From positions 205,370,721 to 205,434,720 of the forward strand of contig NC_061509.1 of the NCBI RefSeq assembly GCF_022539505.1: a stretch of DNA of 64,000 bases. The letters are read 5' to 3'. The stretch is from Lolium rigidum. Lineage: Eukaryota > Streptophyta > Magnoliopsida > Poales > Poaceae. Positions within the stretch are counted from its first letter, which is position 1; the number at the start of each line of letters is the position of its first letter. The translations under genes were made by a program, and so were the position numbers. Positions 11,358-23,706 of this stretch are shown here, piece by piece. Under the pieces are notes generated by a model, which made no database searches, had not been told where the DNA came from, and was given only the letters and a program-made list of their open reading frames with translations.

Positions 11358-12047
11358 ATGGGTGGCGCAACGGAGGATTGCTCCTCCGGCTCCGAGACAA
11401 CCACGTCGTGCTCAGCGGAGGTCCAGGCCTCGCCGCCGTCCACCACCGCGTCGTCGTCCAACTCCAAGAAGAATAAGCGGGGGCGCAACGACGGTCGGCA
11501 CCCGACGTACCGCGGGGTGCGCATGCGGAGCTGGGGCAAGTGGGTGTCGGAGATCCGGGAGCCCCGCAAGAAGTCGCGCATCTGGCTGGGCACCTTCGCC
11601 ACCGCGGAGATGGCGGCGCGCGCGCACGACGTGGCCGCGCTGGCCATCAAGGGCCGCGCCGCGCACCTCAACTTCCCGGACCTCGCCCACGAGCTGCCGC
11701 GCCCGGCCACCGCCGCACCCAAGGACGTCCAGGCGGCCGCTGCGCTCGCCGCGTCGGCCGACTTCCCGGTCTCCGCCAATGCCGGCGCCGCAGCCATCAA
11801 GAGCCCCGACGGCCCGGAACCGGAAGCCAGCGCGGCTGACTCCGCCTCGCCGCCGCCGCCGGAGCCGGACGCCGGCGACGACGCGCTGTTCGACCTCCCC
11901 GACCTGCTCTTCGACCTCCGACAGTGCCCTCCGTCCTGCCAGCTATCATGCGCCTCTTCGTGGGAGGAAGACGACGTAGCTTTCGCCGGCACCGCCGCCG
12001 GCGCGAGCGTGTTCCGCCTCGAGGAGCCGCTGCAGTGGGAATACTAA
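11358..12047 (+). CDS. DREB A-4-type AP2/ERF transcription factor
   Basis: Intronless 229-codon gene encoding a DNA-binding transcription factor expected to act in the nucleus on DRE/CRT (CCGAC) elements. A basic KKNKRGR segment (residues 37-43) could be the nuclear localisation signal. The AP2/ERF domain spans about residues 48-107, with [20 protein letters not shown] and [10 protein letters not shown]. By DREB1A numbering it has Val14 and Glu19 (residues 63 and 68), the DREB pair, not the Ala/Asp of ERFs. LNFPD and HELPRP follow the domain. The acidic C-terminus has [11 protein letters not shown] (177-187) and ends in PLQWEY, resembling the A-4 (TINY/ERF034-039) group. The ATG at 11358 was chosen because it starts at the conserved serine-rich leader; the longer in-frame extension to 11166 has no ATG. 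GC-rich codons contrast with the neighbourhood. The exact orthologue cannot be named. Confidence 0.95.
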   Translation: MGGATEDCSSGSETTTSCSAEVQASPPSTTASSSNSKKNKRGRNDGRHPTYRGVRMRSWGKWVSEIREPRKKSRIWLGTFATAEMAARAHDVAALAIKGRAAHLNFPDLAHELPRPATAAPKDVQAAAALAASADFPVSANAGAAAIKSPDGPEPEASAADSASPPPPEPDAGDDALFDLPDLLFDLRQCPPSCQLSCASSWEEDDVAFAGTAAGASVFRLEEPLQWEY

Positions 12048-12393
12048 AACCAGCGTCATCAATCAAACAAACTGTGCCGCTTCCAGCGTCCGGCCCGCCG
12101 CATGTACGCTCGCTGGCCGGTAGGAGGGCCTCATTTCATATCCACATTGGACCAGAAATCGTGGTGACCCCAAAAAGAAATGAACCAAGACCGGCCGGCG
12201 TCGTCCGCGCGCTTTGCTACATTTAGGAAGCAGACCATGTACAAAATTAGTAGCTTTTGCTGCCTTTATCGTATTTGCTTTGCTTGGATTGTGGGGCAAG
12301 AATATGCTGTGTGCAACAACAATTAACAGCGGCGCATCTCCTTTTGTTCGTCCCATCGTTTCCTTTCTTCTTTAGGCGCTGCTAGTGGTGCTA

Positions 12394-12399
12394 AATAAA
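12394..12399 (+). terminator. Possible polyadenylation signal of the DREB gene
   Basis: AATAAA about 350 bp after the stop codon, in a suitably AT-enriched patch. Plant poly(A) signals are loose, so this is only a candidate. Confidence 0.3.
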
Positions 12400-13883
12400 G
12401 GCGATCGATCGATCGGCCGGGATTTGATGGACTAAACGCGACACGAAATGCTTTAGCTAAAGATGGAGCTTTTAAATTACAGCGATATTCGGCTGGTCTG
12501 GTTAGTCCGCTCCTTTCACTCCACTGATCCGGCACAGTGACCCGGCGGTAATCATGCAGATGTGCTCGTGACGAGAGACTGGCCGGCCAGGTGGGCGCGC
12601 GAGGGGCGATGGCGACGGGCGACTGTGCGAAAAGCGGCGGCTTGCGCGGCCGCTGCCCTGTATCGCGCGATCGGTCGCCATCGCCTCTGGCCCCGGCGAG
12701 AGCGTGCGCCGCGCGCTCGGCGGTGGAGTGGTTTTGGCTGGACGCGTGGTTTCGTCGGGAGCCCGTTGGCAGCGATCGTCGGCGACGACCGTGGCGCATG
12801 GGACGGACGGACAGCGGAGTGGTTGAGCGCGCGCGCGGTAGATGGAGATGCATGGCTCCGTACGTGTCCTGCCGTCGTACCGCGCGCGAGGATAAGGCGA
12901 GTCGCCGATACTCCCCGTCGCCGTGCGAGTTATTGCCGCTGCGCAGTGACGACGGCTTCGTGGAGGACAGCGCGTGCATGCATGCGCAGGAGGCAGCCAG
13001 CCAGAGCCCAGAGGTCGTGGAATATAGCTGTACAAGCTAGCGTGAGGTGGATGCACGAGAGCGCTGCCACGGACGGACGGACGCGATGGGTGATGGCTGC
13101 AGTGTACTGCGAAGCTCCACTCTATTGTCTATTCTAGCTGGAAGTTGCTTGATTTCGGTATTTCATCTTGATGGGTCGGTCAGCACTCTGGACAAGACCA
13201 AGCTAGCTTGGAGGACTGGATCCTCGTTTTAGGGGTTAAACTCCGGCAGTTGCTAGCAACGTGTTCCCTCGAGCATGTTGTTTATTACTTCGCCATGTAC
13301 GGATCGTGTGTAGTTTATAGCTTCGTGTTCAATCGTGGCAAGTGCCGAGTTGCCTGGAGCTGGTCCAGCTACAATATGGTCAACTTTGTTACCCAATGCG
13401 ATAATTTGTATGTGCCGCGTTGATCTGTATAGTGTAGACTGCATGTATCTACTACTATACTCTAAAACTTGTCCATAGTTCAACATTATTTCGTGCAAGG
13501 GTGTGTACTACTACTCACCCGTTACAGTATTCTAGGGTTTAGCCAATACATATTGGCGATTTAACGAGCAGGCCCGGCCTGACGGGATTTTGTATCCGTG
13601 GATCTGTGTATTTAGTATTGGGGTTTTTCTGGCCTAGCCGCGCTTGACCTACCCCGAGAAATGCCTATGTACGGGTAAAGTCGGATTTTATAAAGTTTGA
13701 CCTCATATACAGAGAAAATATCAATGTCTATGATGTCATATAACATGAATATATTTTGCGATGATTCTAGTAAGATTCATTTAATATAGTAATATGGATA
13801 CCTAAATTGTTAATTTATATTTTGTTAGATTTTACAAAGTTTAACTTGGACTAAAATTATAAGACATGTATAATAAACACTAA
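12400..13883. other. Downstream flank of DREB gene, unassigned
   Basis: 12480-13110 is GC-rich low-copy-looking sequence with overlapping open frames on both strands that have no recognisable product and arginine-rich compositions typical of chance GC-rich frames. 13110-13883 becomes AT-rich with no feature. Confidence 0.4.
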
Positions 13884-14177
13884 GGGCTTGTTTGATTTAA
13901 AAGATTTGCGTAAGAAATTTGTAGGGTTAAACAATAGAAACTCTTCTTATGATGGTTGTGTGATTTGTAGGATAGATTCCCATAAAAACTTTTTCTAACC
14001 AATCATTTGCACTAGATTTTGTAGGAAATCAAACATCCACTCATACCTCTTTTTAAGAATCCTTTGTTTTCCTTGGGATAGAATCAAACAAATTTTGATT
14101 TATATGAATTTCTATGGAATTGTAGTTGGCATGCCATTGTAATCCTACGTATTTCTCTTTCGTGAATCAAATAGGCC
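13884..14177. mobile_element. Probable MITE
   Basis: A 294-bp unit with imperfect terminal inverted repeats: GGGCTTGTTTGATTTAA at the left and the reverse complement GGCCTATTTGATTCACG at the right. It is AT-rich and non-coding, with internal mirror-like phrases (TTGTAGGA, AGGAAATCAAACATCC). This matches the small TTTGATTC-ended MITEs common in grasses. The target duplication is not clear (TAA on the left, AAG on the right), so the superfamily is not assigned. Confidence 0.6.
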
Positions 14178-15199
14178 AAGGAGTGCTACTATTATATGTG
14201 AACATTGTTCGATGTATGTACTGCTATTGTGATTACCTTATTGTATGAATGTGGTAGTGTTCAAGGTCATGCCCCCTCTTGCCCCATCCTTCGTTTAAAT
14301 GTATATTTCTAGTTTGAGATCATCACATGATCGTTGGTCACCGGGTCCTAAGCTAAGCCCAGTAATGTTGTTCTGAAAAAATTAAATGAAAACAATTAAA
14401 ACTCAGGTCTTCGCAGCAATTGGTACATGCAAGCCAGGTGTATTGCTAGCTACTCCATTATGATATTCTCTACTTTTGTTTCTCTGCGTAATATAATAAT
14501 TCTTAAATACTACGTAAGTTACAAAACCAAGTTTTTATTTGAATTTTAAAGGTGTTGCATCAGTGGTAACGTATAAAAAAAGAGTTTATGGCCCATAAGA
14601 ATCAAATGTAGCAAAAACCTACTCTTGCAATAAAACCCATAAGGATAGCTTTTTTTCATTATTTCAAGAGCTTGCAGTAAGCGTCAAAAAAATGTGACAT
14701 GCTAGCAAGCACGCAAGAAACAACAAAACCAAAAAATTGAACATCTAGCAATTCCCAAAAGCTAAACTTGACACATTATTTTTGAGAAACTGAGGAAACA
14801 AAAGACTAAAACCTTCTAACTATATCAAAGAAAAACCAAAAACAAAAAAAAATTTGGTAGGTTGCCCCCCTCAAAAGAGCTTTTAGAAAACCATATAGCT
14901 AGGCTTAAAACCTTGTTTCATAGGTTCATGTACTCATTTCCATAAGTACCATAAGTTCCCAAATTGAAATGGTGCGTCAGCCTTTTATATTATTCCTTGG
15001 AATGTTCTTCATATACTTCTTGTGAAAGAATTATAATTTTATATTTGCTTCCTTCATATGAACCATGGCACCTAAATTTTTTAAGAGGACATGAAAAATA
15101 GCATTTCACATCCATAATAATAATAATATCCACATGGAAATATGTCATATGCAATTGTACGATAGCATTATCTATTCTATCTAAGCCTTGTTTAGTGTA
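14178..15199. other. Unassigned AT-rich sequence
   Basis: No coding frame, RNA gene or repeat end is recognised. It may be decayed 3' internal sequence of the gag relic that follows. Confidence 0.35.
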
Positions 15200-16230
15200 G
15201 GAATCAAAAAGATGTAAATTGAAATATTATTACCAAGATCATATAAGAGAGTTGCATGTAAAATGATAAATACTAATTTTTATGATGGGTTTGCATGCAT
15301 CTAACAAATGTTTATTAATATATTTTTGAAAAAAAATCCTATTTGGAAGCATTAACCACTTCTGAACGCCTTTGTAACACAGCAATAATTTCAAGTAAGG
15401 TACAATCATCAAAGTCAACAACAAGACCTAAAGGACTACCATCCATATTAATAGAATAAACTTATATTTTTGTAGCACAAGAATCAACCTTAGTAATACT
15501 AGAGCTCACTAACATCCTAAGAGTTTTATGCGTTTTGTTATAGCTTCATAAAAAATATTTTATTGCCTCTTCAAGTGCTCCTTGAGTTTGAACAAACATT
15601 TTAATGTAAAATACATCTCTAGATAAAATTCTACTCTCTAAAACATAACATTTTTTTTAATTAGCAATGAACTCTTTATTTACCTCCTTTAGAGTAGAAA
15701 TAAAAGATCTAATGATTGTCCCATAGAAACAATATTGTCACTACTAAAATTATTTGGAACATATGATGGACTATCATAACTATTATTGAAGTTGTTTGTA
15801 TAAGCAATGTTGCTGAAAATATTTATAAAGAAGTTCACATCAATAGTTTCACCAATATTTTCAGCAAGCTGACTTGAAGGAATACCATCAATCTTGTGTT
15901 TAGCAAGCATAGTAATTTAAATCAATTTCAACATTGAGAGAATCGACTTCCTAAACTAAATTCACCTTTTTGGTTGAAGGATAAGCTCTCTCATTGTACC
16001 ATTGAAAATGTTTCACCAGCATATTCGCCAAAGTAGTCTTGGCTTCATGATCTATTTTGGTCATAGAGTCACCACCTGCAAGTTAATCAAGCATGCTATG
16101 TGACATATAAAGTTGTACCATTATAAAAAAAGGTTGAGGGATGTCTATTCACAAACACCATGTGAAGGACAACGTCGAAGAATAATCTTAATCATATCCC
16201 AGACACAAGCTAAGTGAATGTTCTAGGACG
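15200..16230 (-). pseudogene. Decayed Gypsy gag, downstream part
   Basis: On the minus strand a 73-codon piece (15689-15910) contains VDVNFFINIFSNIAYTNNFN, which lines up with VDVNFIKNNNFNNNAYRNNS in the gag at 47775-49388. The flanking DNA at about 15960-16100 also matches the gag DNA near 49230-49330. Many stops and indels mark it as ancient. Its N-terminal counterpart seems to lie at 29241-29750, beyond the nested insertions. Confidence 0.6.
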
Positions 16231-16737
16231 TCGCCTAGAGGGGGGGGGGGGTGAATACGCGGTGTATAAAAACTTCTACTTGAGAGCTAAACTAGGCGGA
16301 ATAAAACTACACATGTGTTTACTAGTTTAGCTCAAGGCCTATCAACTAGGGGTTTGCCTAAGAGCACCAACAACCTATGCTAGCATGATGAGCACAATAT
16401 GATAACAAGCTAGGTAAAGCACATCAAGCAAGATAGATATAACAAGGTAAAGCGCATAGGTTAAGGAGCTCGGGTTGAGAAGTAACCGGTGCACGAGGAG
16501 ACGACGATGTATCCCGAAGTTCACACACTAAGGTGCTACGTCTCCGTCTGGAGCGGTGTGGAGGCACGTGGCACTCCAATGAGCCACTAGGACCACCGTA
16601 TTCTCCTCGAGCCTTTCCACCAAAGGAAAGGCCTTGATCCACTAAAGGACCCTTGGGGTGGTCACCGAACCCGTACACGCTTGGGCAAACGCCAAGTATC
16701 GGCTTGAGGCAACTCCACAACACGGAGGCTCTCAAGT

Positions 16738-17070
16738 ACACGACCACAAGAGGCTATAACACACCACCAAGCCACCAAGATGCTAATGCGCCACAAGTGG
16801 CTAACACACTCCACCAAGGAAACCAACTCCACCAAGGATGCTAATGCGCCACAAGAGGCTAACACATTCCACAAAGGCCACAGCGCCACAAAGACCACCA
16901 CACCGCTAAGACGATGGGATCACTAAGGCTACAAGGCCACAAAGGAGACACGGCGCCACAAGAGGCAACACGGCCACTAAAGGCAACCACGCCACAAAGA
17001 CGATAAGACCACTAAGGCAAGAACACCACTAAGGTAACAAGGCCACTAAGGCAACAACACCACTAAGGTA
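16738..17070. repeat. Degenerate CCACAAGAGGC/CCACTAAGGCAAC tandem tract
   Basis: Imperfect units of about 12-20 bp built on CCACAAGAGGCTAACAC, passing into CCACTAAGGCAACAA. The copies drift along the tract, as in an old minisatellite. Confidence 0.6.
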
Positions 17071-17504
17071 ACATGCCCTCTACGAGATCGAAACCCCGGA
17101 GAGAACCCAAACCGATGCACCTAATGCAATGGCTAAGAACACCACTAAGATGCCCAAGTTCTTCTCTCCCAAATTCCAACAAAGCTACAAAAGCTATTGG
17201 GGGAATAAGGGAGGAAGAACAAATATGTGGAGAAACACCAAATAACTCCAAGACCTAGATCTAGCAAGATCCCCTCACTTGGAGACGGATTCAATTGGTG
17301 AAGCTCTAGATCTAGGTCTCCTCTCTCCTTTCCCCCAAAAATATGCAAGAAATAGTAGGGGGATCAAGAGGAGGAAGAAAGAATTCAAGGTCAACAATGG
17401 AGGAGAGAGAATGGAGGGGAAGAAGTATTTGGGTCGGAGGTGGAAGAGAGGTATAAATAGGGGGCCCAAAATATAGCTGTTGGAGGCAGAAAAACGGTCA
17501 GATT

Positions 17505-17745
17505 CGCGCTCGAGCGGTACTACCGCTCTGGATTCGAAATCCCCACAGAACTTGTCCACGTGGACACAAAGTGGTACTAGCGCTCGCGGTACCGCTTGAG
17601 GTACCGCAATGGGCTCCAAACCTTACTGGATCCCAAGCGGTACCGCAGCGGTACCGAAGCGGTAATGCCGTAACTTATGTTACGGTACTTAAGCGGTACC
17701 GGGGCGGTACTACCGCTCAAGGTACCGCAAAGGTACCGTAACATG
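17505..17745. repeat. Self-complementary GCGGTACCGC array
   Basis: At least eleven GGTAC-centred motifs (AGCGGTACTACCGCT, AGCGGTACCGCAGCGG and variants) in 240 bp. Each is near-palindromic, so the RNA or single strand could fold into many alternative hairpins. Confidence 0.75.
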
Positions 17746-18424
17746 TTCTGTGGATTTTTTCAGTGCAATGTAAAATCCATAACTTGAGCTAGGAAACTCG
17801 GAATGACATGAAACCAATTTTTCCGGAAATATGGAAAAGAGTGAGTGATGATTTTCTCATGGTCATAGAGGTGTAACCTCTCAATATGGTATATCGGGAA
17901 AATCATCACCCTCGCACATGCAACATGCGATGCATCCGGAACCCGTTTCCGATGAGCTAGAGCTTGTCATGGAGATGAACACAAGCTCTATCTCATCTCA
18001 TGGATAAGAACCAAGAACAACCAAGAAACACGATGCAATGCATGCAAGGTTTGAGCTCTCTCTGATGATGCGACCCACTATCCTATCGGGCACAAACCTT
18101 GACCTTGCGTGTTCCTCTCGAGTCGGCAAGCTCCATCTTCATCCTCTTCATCATTGTTCATGCCATCGTCTTCCTTCAACATACATGCCACCGTCTTCAT
18201 CTTGTATGCACGCCACCGTCTTCATTCATCTTCTACGCCGTCTTCATCTCCCTTCATCACCGTCTTCGTCATTGCACTCCGTCTTCTCCATCTTGCAACC
18301 TTGAGTCCAACACATGGCTATGGACTTGACCTAAGTTTGATTCTCAATGCAACCATTAGTCCATAGGGATTGTCATCAATTACCAAAACCACACATGGGG
18401 TAATGAACCTGTTCTTTCACTAAG

Positions 18425-18540
18425 TGTTCATTTTAAATCATATTATAATCAAGCGTGCATAAGAAGAGCACAAAGTTGCCAGTGGCTCAGATAATGGGGA
18501 TAGCCAAGATGGGGTGCATGATGGTGAAAGGAATGGAGGC
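18425..18540 (+). pseudogene. LINE ORF1 fragment, left of LTR insertion
   Basis: Removing the LTR element and one GAGGC copy joins this stretch to 25419 in one frame reading SDNGDSQDGVHDGERNGG then MPTCPPTPIQ. An in-frame TAA lies about 24 codons upstream of the junction. It is the ORF1 C-terminal region of the LINE that continues at 25419. Confidence 0.6.
18536..18540 (+). repeat. Target site duplication GAGGC (left)
   Basis: Matches the five bases at 25414-25418 that follow the right LTR, the expected length for a Gypsy integrase. Confidence 0.9.
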
Positions 18541-20241
18541 TGATGTCTACGGGAGCTTCTATTCTTGTAGACAGTGTTGGGCCTCCAAGAGCAGAGGTTT
18601 GTAGAACAGCAGCAACTTTCCCTTAAGTGGATCACCCAAGGTTTATCGAACTCAGGGAGGAAGAGGTCAAAGATATCCCTCTCATGCAACCCTGCAACCA
18701 CAAAGCAAGAAGTCTCTTGTGTCCCAACACACCTAATAGGTGCACTAGTTCGGCGAAGAGATAGTGAAATACAGGTGGTATGAATAAGTATGAACAGTAG
18801 TAACGGCGCCAGAAAATAGCTTGCTGGCGTGTAGTTGATGGTGGTAATATGGTAGCGATAGTAACGCGATAAAACGAGTAAACAAGCAGCGATAGCGATA
18901 TTTAGGAACAAGGCCTAGGGAATAGACTTTCACTAGTGGACACTCTCAACTTTGATCACATAACGGAATAGATAAATGCATACTCTACACTCTTGTTGGA
19001 TGATGAACACATTGCGTAGGATTACACGAACCCTCAATGCCGGAGTTAACAAGCTCCACAATTCAATGTTCATATTTAAATAACCTTAGAGTGCATGAAA
19101 GATCAACACGACTAAACCAAGTACTAACACAAGCATGCACACTTGTCACCTTCACACTATGTAGGAGGAATAGATCACATCAATACTATCATAGCAATAG
19201 TTAACTTCACAATCTACAAGAGATCATGATCATAGCATACGCCAAGTACTAACACGGATGCACACACTGTCACCATTACACCGTGCACGAAGAATAAAAC
19301 TACTTTAATAACATCACTAGAGTAGCACATGTATAAATTGTGATACAAAACACATTGCAATCATAAAGAGATATAAATAAGCACTTCACTACGCCATTCA
19401 TAACAGTGAATAAGTATTCTGTGAAATATAGCCTAAGAGACCCACACGGTGCACACACTGTCACCTTTACACACGTGGGACAAGGAGTCTCCGGAGATCA
19501 CATAAGTAAAATTTACTTGACTAGCATAACGACATCTAGATTACAAGCATCATCATATGAATCTCAATCATGTAAGGCAGCTCATGAGATTATTGTATTG
19601 AAGCACATAGGAGAGAGATGAACCACATAGCTACCGGTACAGCCCCGAGCCTCGATGGAGAACTACACCCTCCTCATGGGAGACAGCAGCGTTGATGAAG
19701 ATGGCGGTGGTTTCGATGGAGGAGCCTTCCGGGGGCACTTCCCCGTCCCGGCGGCGTGCCGGAACAGAGACTCCTGTCCCCCAGATCTTGACTTCGCGAT
19801 GGCGGCGGCTCTGGAAGGTTTCTCGTACCGTGGCTTTTTCGTATCAGGGGTTTCGCGACGGAGACTTTAAGTAGGCGGAAGGGCAACGTGGGGGGCCACA
19901 CGAGGGCCCCACACCACAGGTCGGCGCGGCCAAGGCCTGGGCCGCGCCGCCCTATGGTGGCGGCCCCTCGTGGCCCCACTTCGACTCCTCTTCGGTCTTC
20001 CGGAGCTTCGTGGCAAAATAGGACCCCGGGTTTTAATTTCGTCCAATTCCGAGAATATTTCGTTACTAGGATTTCGAAACCAAAAACAGCGAAAAACAAG
20101 AATCGGCTCTTCGGCATCTTGTTAATAGGTTAGTTCCGAGAAAATGCACGAATATGACATAAAGTGTGCATAAAACATGTAGGTATCATCAATAATATGG
20201 CATGGAACATAAGAAATTATCGATACGTCGGAGGCGTATCA
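18541..20241 (-). repeat. 3' LTR of the 18541-25413 element (1701 bp)
   Basis: On the plus strand it runs TGATGTCTACGGG to GGCGTATCA. On the minus strand it begins TGATACGCCTCCGACG. Most differences from its partner lie at CAG/CTG triplets. The GC-rich ORFs at 19655-20133 are LTR sequence. Confidence 0.92.
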
Positions 20242-20257
20242 GCATCCCTAAGCTTAG
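20242..20257 (-). other. Polypurine-like tract of the 18541-25413 element
   Basis: The reverse complement CTAAGCTTAGGGATGC lies directly before the 3' LTR, the same site and motif as at 2812-2826. Confidence 0.6.
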
Positions 20258-22090
20258 TTACGCTCGTCCCGAGCAGGTAAAACGATAACAAAGATAATTT
20301 CTGAAGTGACATGCCATCATAACCTTGATCATACTATTTGTAAACATATGTAATGAATGCAGCGATCAAAACAATGGTAATGACATGAGTAAACAAGTGA
20401 ATCATAAAGCAAAGACTTTTCATGAATAGTACTTCAAGACAAGCATCAATAAGTCTTGCATAAGAGTTAACTCATAAATCAATAAATCAAAGTAAAGGTA
20501 TTGAAGCAACACAAAAGAAGATTAAGTTTCAGCGGTTGCTTTCAACTTGTAACATGTATATCTCAATGATAGTTTGTCAATGCAAAGCAATATAACAAGT
20601 GCAATATGCAAGTATGTAAGAATCAATGCACAATTCACACAAGTGTTTGCTTCTTGAGGTGGAGAGAAATAGGTGAACTGACACAACATAAAAGTAAAAG
20701 AAAGGTCCTTCGCAGAGGAAAGCATCGATTGCTATATTTGTGCTAGAGCTTTTATTTTGAAAACATGAAACAAATTTGTCAACGGTAGTAATAAAGCATA
20801 TGAGTTATGTAAATTATATCTTACAAGTTGCAAGCCTCATGCATAGTATACTAATAGTGCCCGCACCTTGTCCTAATTAGCTTGGACTACCGGATCATCG
20901 CAATACACATGTTTTAACCAAGTGTCACAATGGGGTACCTCCATGCCACCTGTACAAAGGTCTAAGGAGAAAGCTCGCATTTTGGATTTCTCGCTTTTGA
21001 TTATTCTCAACTTAGCCATCCATACCGGGACAACATAGACAACAGATAATGGACTCCTCTTTTATGCATAAGCATGTGACAACAATTAATTTTCTCATAT
21101 GAGATTGAGGATATATGTCCAAAACTGAAACTTCCACCATGATTCATGGCTTTAGTTAGCGGCCCAATGTTCTTCTCTAACAATATGCATGCTCTAACCA
21201 TTAAAGTGGTAGATCTCTCTTACTTCAGACAATACGGACATGCATAGCAACTCACATGATATTCAACACAGAGTTGATGGCGTCCCCAGGAACATGGTTA
21301 TCGCACAACAAGCAACTTATAAGAAATAAAATGCATAAGTACATATTCAATACCACAATAGTTTTTAAGCTATTTGTCCCATGAGCTATATATTGTAAAG
21401 GTAGAGGATAGAAATTTAAAGGTAGCACTTCAAGCAATTTACTTTGGAATGGCGGAGAAATACCATGTAGTAGGTAGGTATGGTGGACACAAATGGCATA
21501 GTGGTTGGCTCAAGGATTTTGGATGCATGAGAAGTACTCCCTCTCGGTACAAGGTTTAGGCTAGCAAGGTTATTTGAAACAAACACAAGGATGAACCGGT
21601 GCAGCAAAACTCACATAAAAGACATATTGTAAACATTATAAGACTCTACACCGTCTTCCTTGTTGTTCAAACTCAATACTAGAAATTATCTAGACCTTAG
21701 AGAGACCAATTATGCAAACCAAATTTTAGCAAGCTCTATGTATTTCTTCATTAATAGGTGCAAAGTATATGATGAAAGAGTTTAAACATGAGCACAACAA
21801 TTGCCAAGTATCAAATTATCCAAGACTTTTTAGAATTACTACATGTAGCATTTTCCAATTCCAACCATATAAAAATGAACGAAGCAGTTTCAACCTTCGC
21901 CATGAACATTAAAAGCTAAGAACACATGTGTTCATATGAACCAGCGGAGTGTGTCTCTCTCCCACACAAGCATTTATTCAAACAAAAAACAAAACAAAAA
22001 CAAACAGACACTCCAAGTAAAGTCCATAAGATGTGGCCGAATAAAAATATAGTTTCAAGAGAAGGAACCTGATAATTTGTCGATGAAGAA

Positions 22091-22175
22091 GGGGATGCCT
22101 TGGGCATCCCCAAGCTTAGATGCTTGAGTCTTCTTGAAATATGCAGGGGTGAACCACCGGGCATCCCCAAGCTTA
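22091..22175 (-). repeat. Internal PPT-like motifs with palindrome
   Basis: GGGGATGCC/GGCATCCCC palindrome with adjoining AAGCTTAG (22091-22120) and a second GCATCCCCAAGCTTA (22161-22175). They correspond to 992-1077 and 47057-47141. Confidence 0.7.
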
Positions 22176-22808
22176 GAGCTTTCACTCTTCTTGATCATAG
22201 TATATCATCCTCCTCTCTTGACCCTTGAAAACTTCCTCCACACCAAACTCGAAACAACTCATTAGAGGGTTAGTGCACAATAAAAATTAACATGTTCAGA
22301 GGTGACACAATCATTCTTAACACTTCTGGACATTGCGTAAAGCTACTGGACATTAATGGAACAAAGAAATTCATCCAACATAGCAAAAGAGGCAATGCGA
22401 AATAAAAGGCAGAATCTGTCAAAACAGAACAGTCCGTAAAGATGGATTTTATTAGGGCACCAGACTTGCTCAAATGAAAATGCCCAAATGGAATGAAAGT
22501 TGAGTACATATCTGAGGATCACTCACGTAAATTGGCTTAATTTTCTGAGTTACCTACAGAGAATTAGACCCAGATTCGTGACAGCAAAGAAATCTGAAAC
22601 TGCGCAGTAATCCAAATCTAGTATTCACTTTACTATCAAAGACTTTACTTGGCACAACAAAGCACAAAACTAAGATAAGGAGAGGTTGCTACAGTAGTAA
22701 ACAACTTCCAAGACACAAATATAAAACAAAGTACTGTAGCAAAATAAACACATGGGTTATCTCCCAAGAAGTTCTTTCTTTATAGCCATTAAGATGGGCT
22801 CAGCAGTT

Positions 22809-23545
22809 TTAATGATGCACTCGCAAGAAATAGTAGTTGAAGCAAAAGAGAGCATCAAGAGGAAAATTCAAAACAAATTTAATTCTAACATGCTTCCTAT
22901 GCATAGGAATCTTGTAAATAAACAAGTTCATGAAGAGCAAAGTAACAAGCATAGGAAGATAAAACAAGTGTAGCTTCAAAAATTTCAGCACATAGAGAGG
23001 CATTTTAGTAACATGAAAATTTCTACAACCATATTTTCCTCTCTCATAATAACTTTCAGTAGCATCATGAGCAAACTCAACAATATAACTATCACATAAA
23101 GCATTCTTATCATGAGTCTCATGCATAAAATTATTACTCTCCACATAAGCATAGTCAATTTTATTGGTAATAGTGGGAGCAAATTCAACAAAGTAGCTAT
23201 CATTATTATTTTCATCAAGTGTAGGAGGCATAGTATAATCACAACAAAATTTACTCTCCATAGTAGGTGGCACAAAAGACCACTATCATTATAATCATCA
23301 TATATGGGAGGCAAAGTATCATCAAAGAAAATTTTCTCCTCAATGCTTGGGGGACTAAAAAGATCATGAAAGCCAGCTTCCCCAAGCTTAGAACTTTCTA
23401 TATCATTATCAACAATGGTGTCCAAAGCGTTCATACTAATATTACTACCAGCATGCAAATAAGATTTCATAGGTTTTTTAATTTTCGCATCAAACAATCC
23501 ATGTTTTAAATCAGGAAATAGAACAAGAAGCTCATTTTTGTCCAT
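22809..23545 (-). pseudogene. Retroelement-specific ORF, frameshifted
   Basis: On the minus strand an ATG at 23545 opens a frame beginning MDKNELLVLFPDLKHG that continues to about 23275, where it shifts into the 22809-23273 frame ending YYFLRVHH. The product would be about 245 residues, acidic in the first half, with tandem-like blocks such as FDDTLPPIYDD and CDYTMPPTLDE, then a hydrophobic segment LFYLPMLVTLLFMNLF. It lies about 135 bp after the primer binding site, where gag would normally sit. It is not homologous to gag or pol as far as I can tell. A related tail is at 64-381. Function is unknown; conservation across copies suggests a role in, or packaging with, the element. Confidence 0.6.
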
Positions 23546-23677
23546 TATGCCAAACTAGTGTAAACAAGAAACAAAAAGATGCAATTGCAGGATCTAAAGG
23601 AAATAGCTTCGAGTACTTACAACGGCGAAAATAGCTTAGTAGCCGAGATCCGGAGTGTGAGTACCTTTTACCTTTCC

Positions 23678-23694
23678 TCCCCGGCAACGGCGCC
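23678..23694 (-). other. tRNA primer binding site
   Basis: TCCCCGGCAACGGCGCC, twelve bases inside the 5' LTR. On the minus strand GGCGCCGTTGCCGGGGA is complementary to the 3' end of plant tRNA-Asp, the primer used by Athila-like Gypsy elements. Confidence 0.85.
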
Positions 23695-23706
23695 TAGAAA
23701 ATAGCT

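Larger units (their letters stand above)
16231..18424 (+). mobile_element. Unclassified repeat element with internal tandem motifs
   Basis: No protein-coding domain is visible. In order it holds a poly-G run near 16241, a degenerate CCACAAGAGGC tract, a GGTACC-rich self-complementary array, and a CATCTTC-rich segment (18120-18300). The beginning 'GACGTCGCCTAGAGG' and this order recall non-autonomous repeats found in many grasses. It could also be the 5' region of the LINE that resumes at 18425. Boundaries are approximate. Confidence 0.4.

Noticed and set aside
11345..11992. Long minus-strand frame across the DREB gene
   Set aside because: Antisense shadow of a GC-rich coding sequence. The AP2 domain on the plus strand explains the open frames.
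12502..13137. Overlapping 150-220-codon frames on both strands downstream of the DREB gene
   Set aside because: GC-rich DNA yields long chance frames. The products are Arg/Ala/Pro-rich, mutually overlapping and without any recognisable domain.
13884..14177. Assigning the MITE to Tourist (PIF/Harbinger) by a TAA/TTA duplication
   Set aside because: The left flank is TAA but the right flank is AAG, so the required duplication is not shown.
16653..17251. Short frames in the CCACAAGAGGC tract
   Set aside because: Translation of a degenerate tandem repeat; no start context or product.
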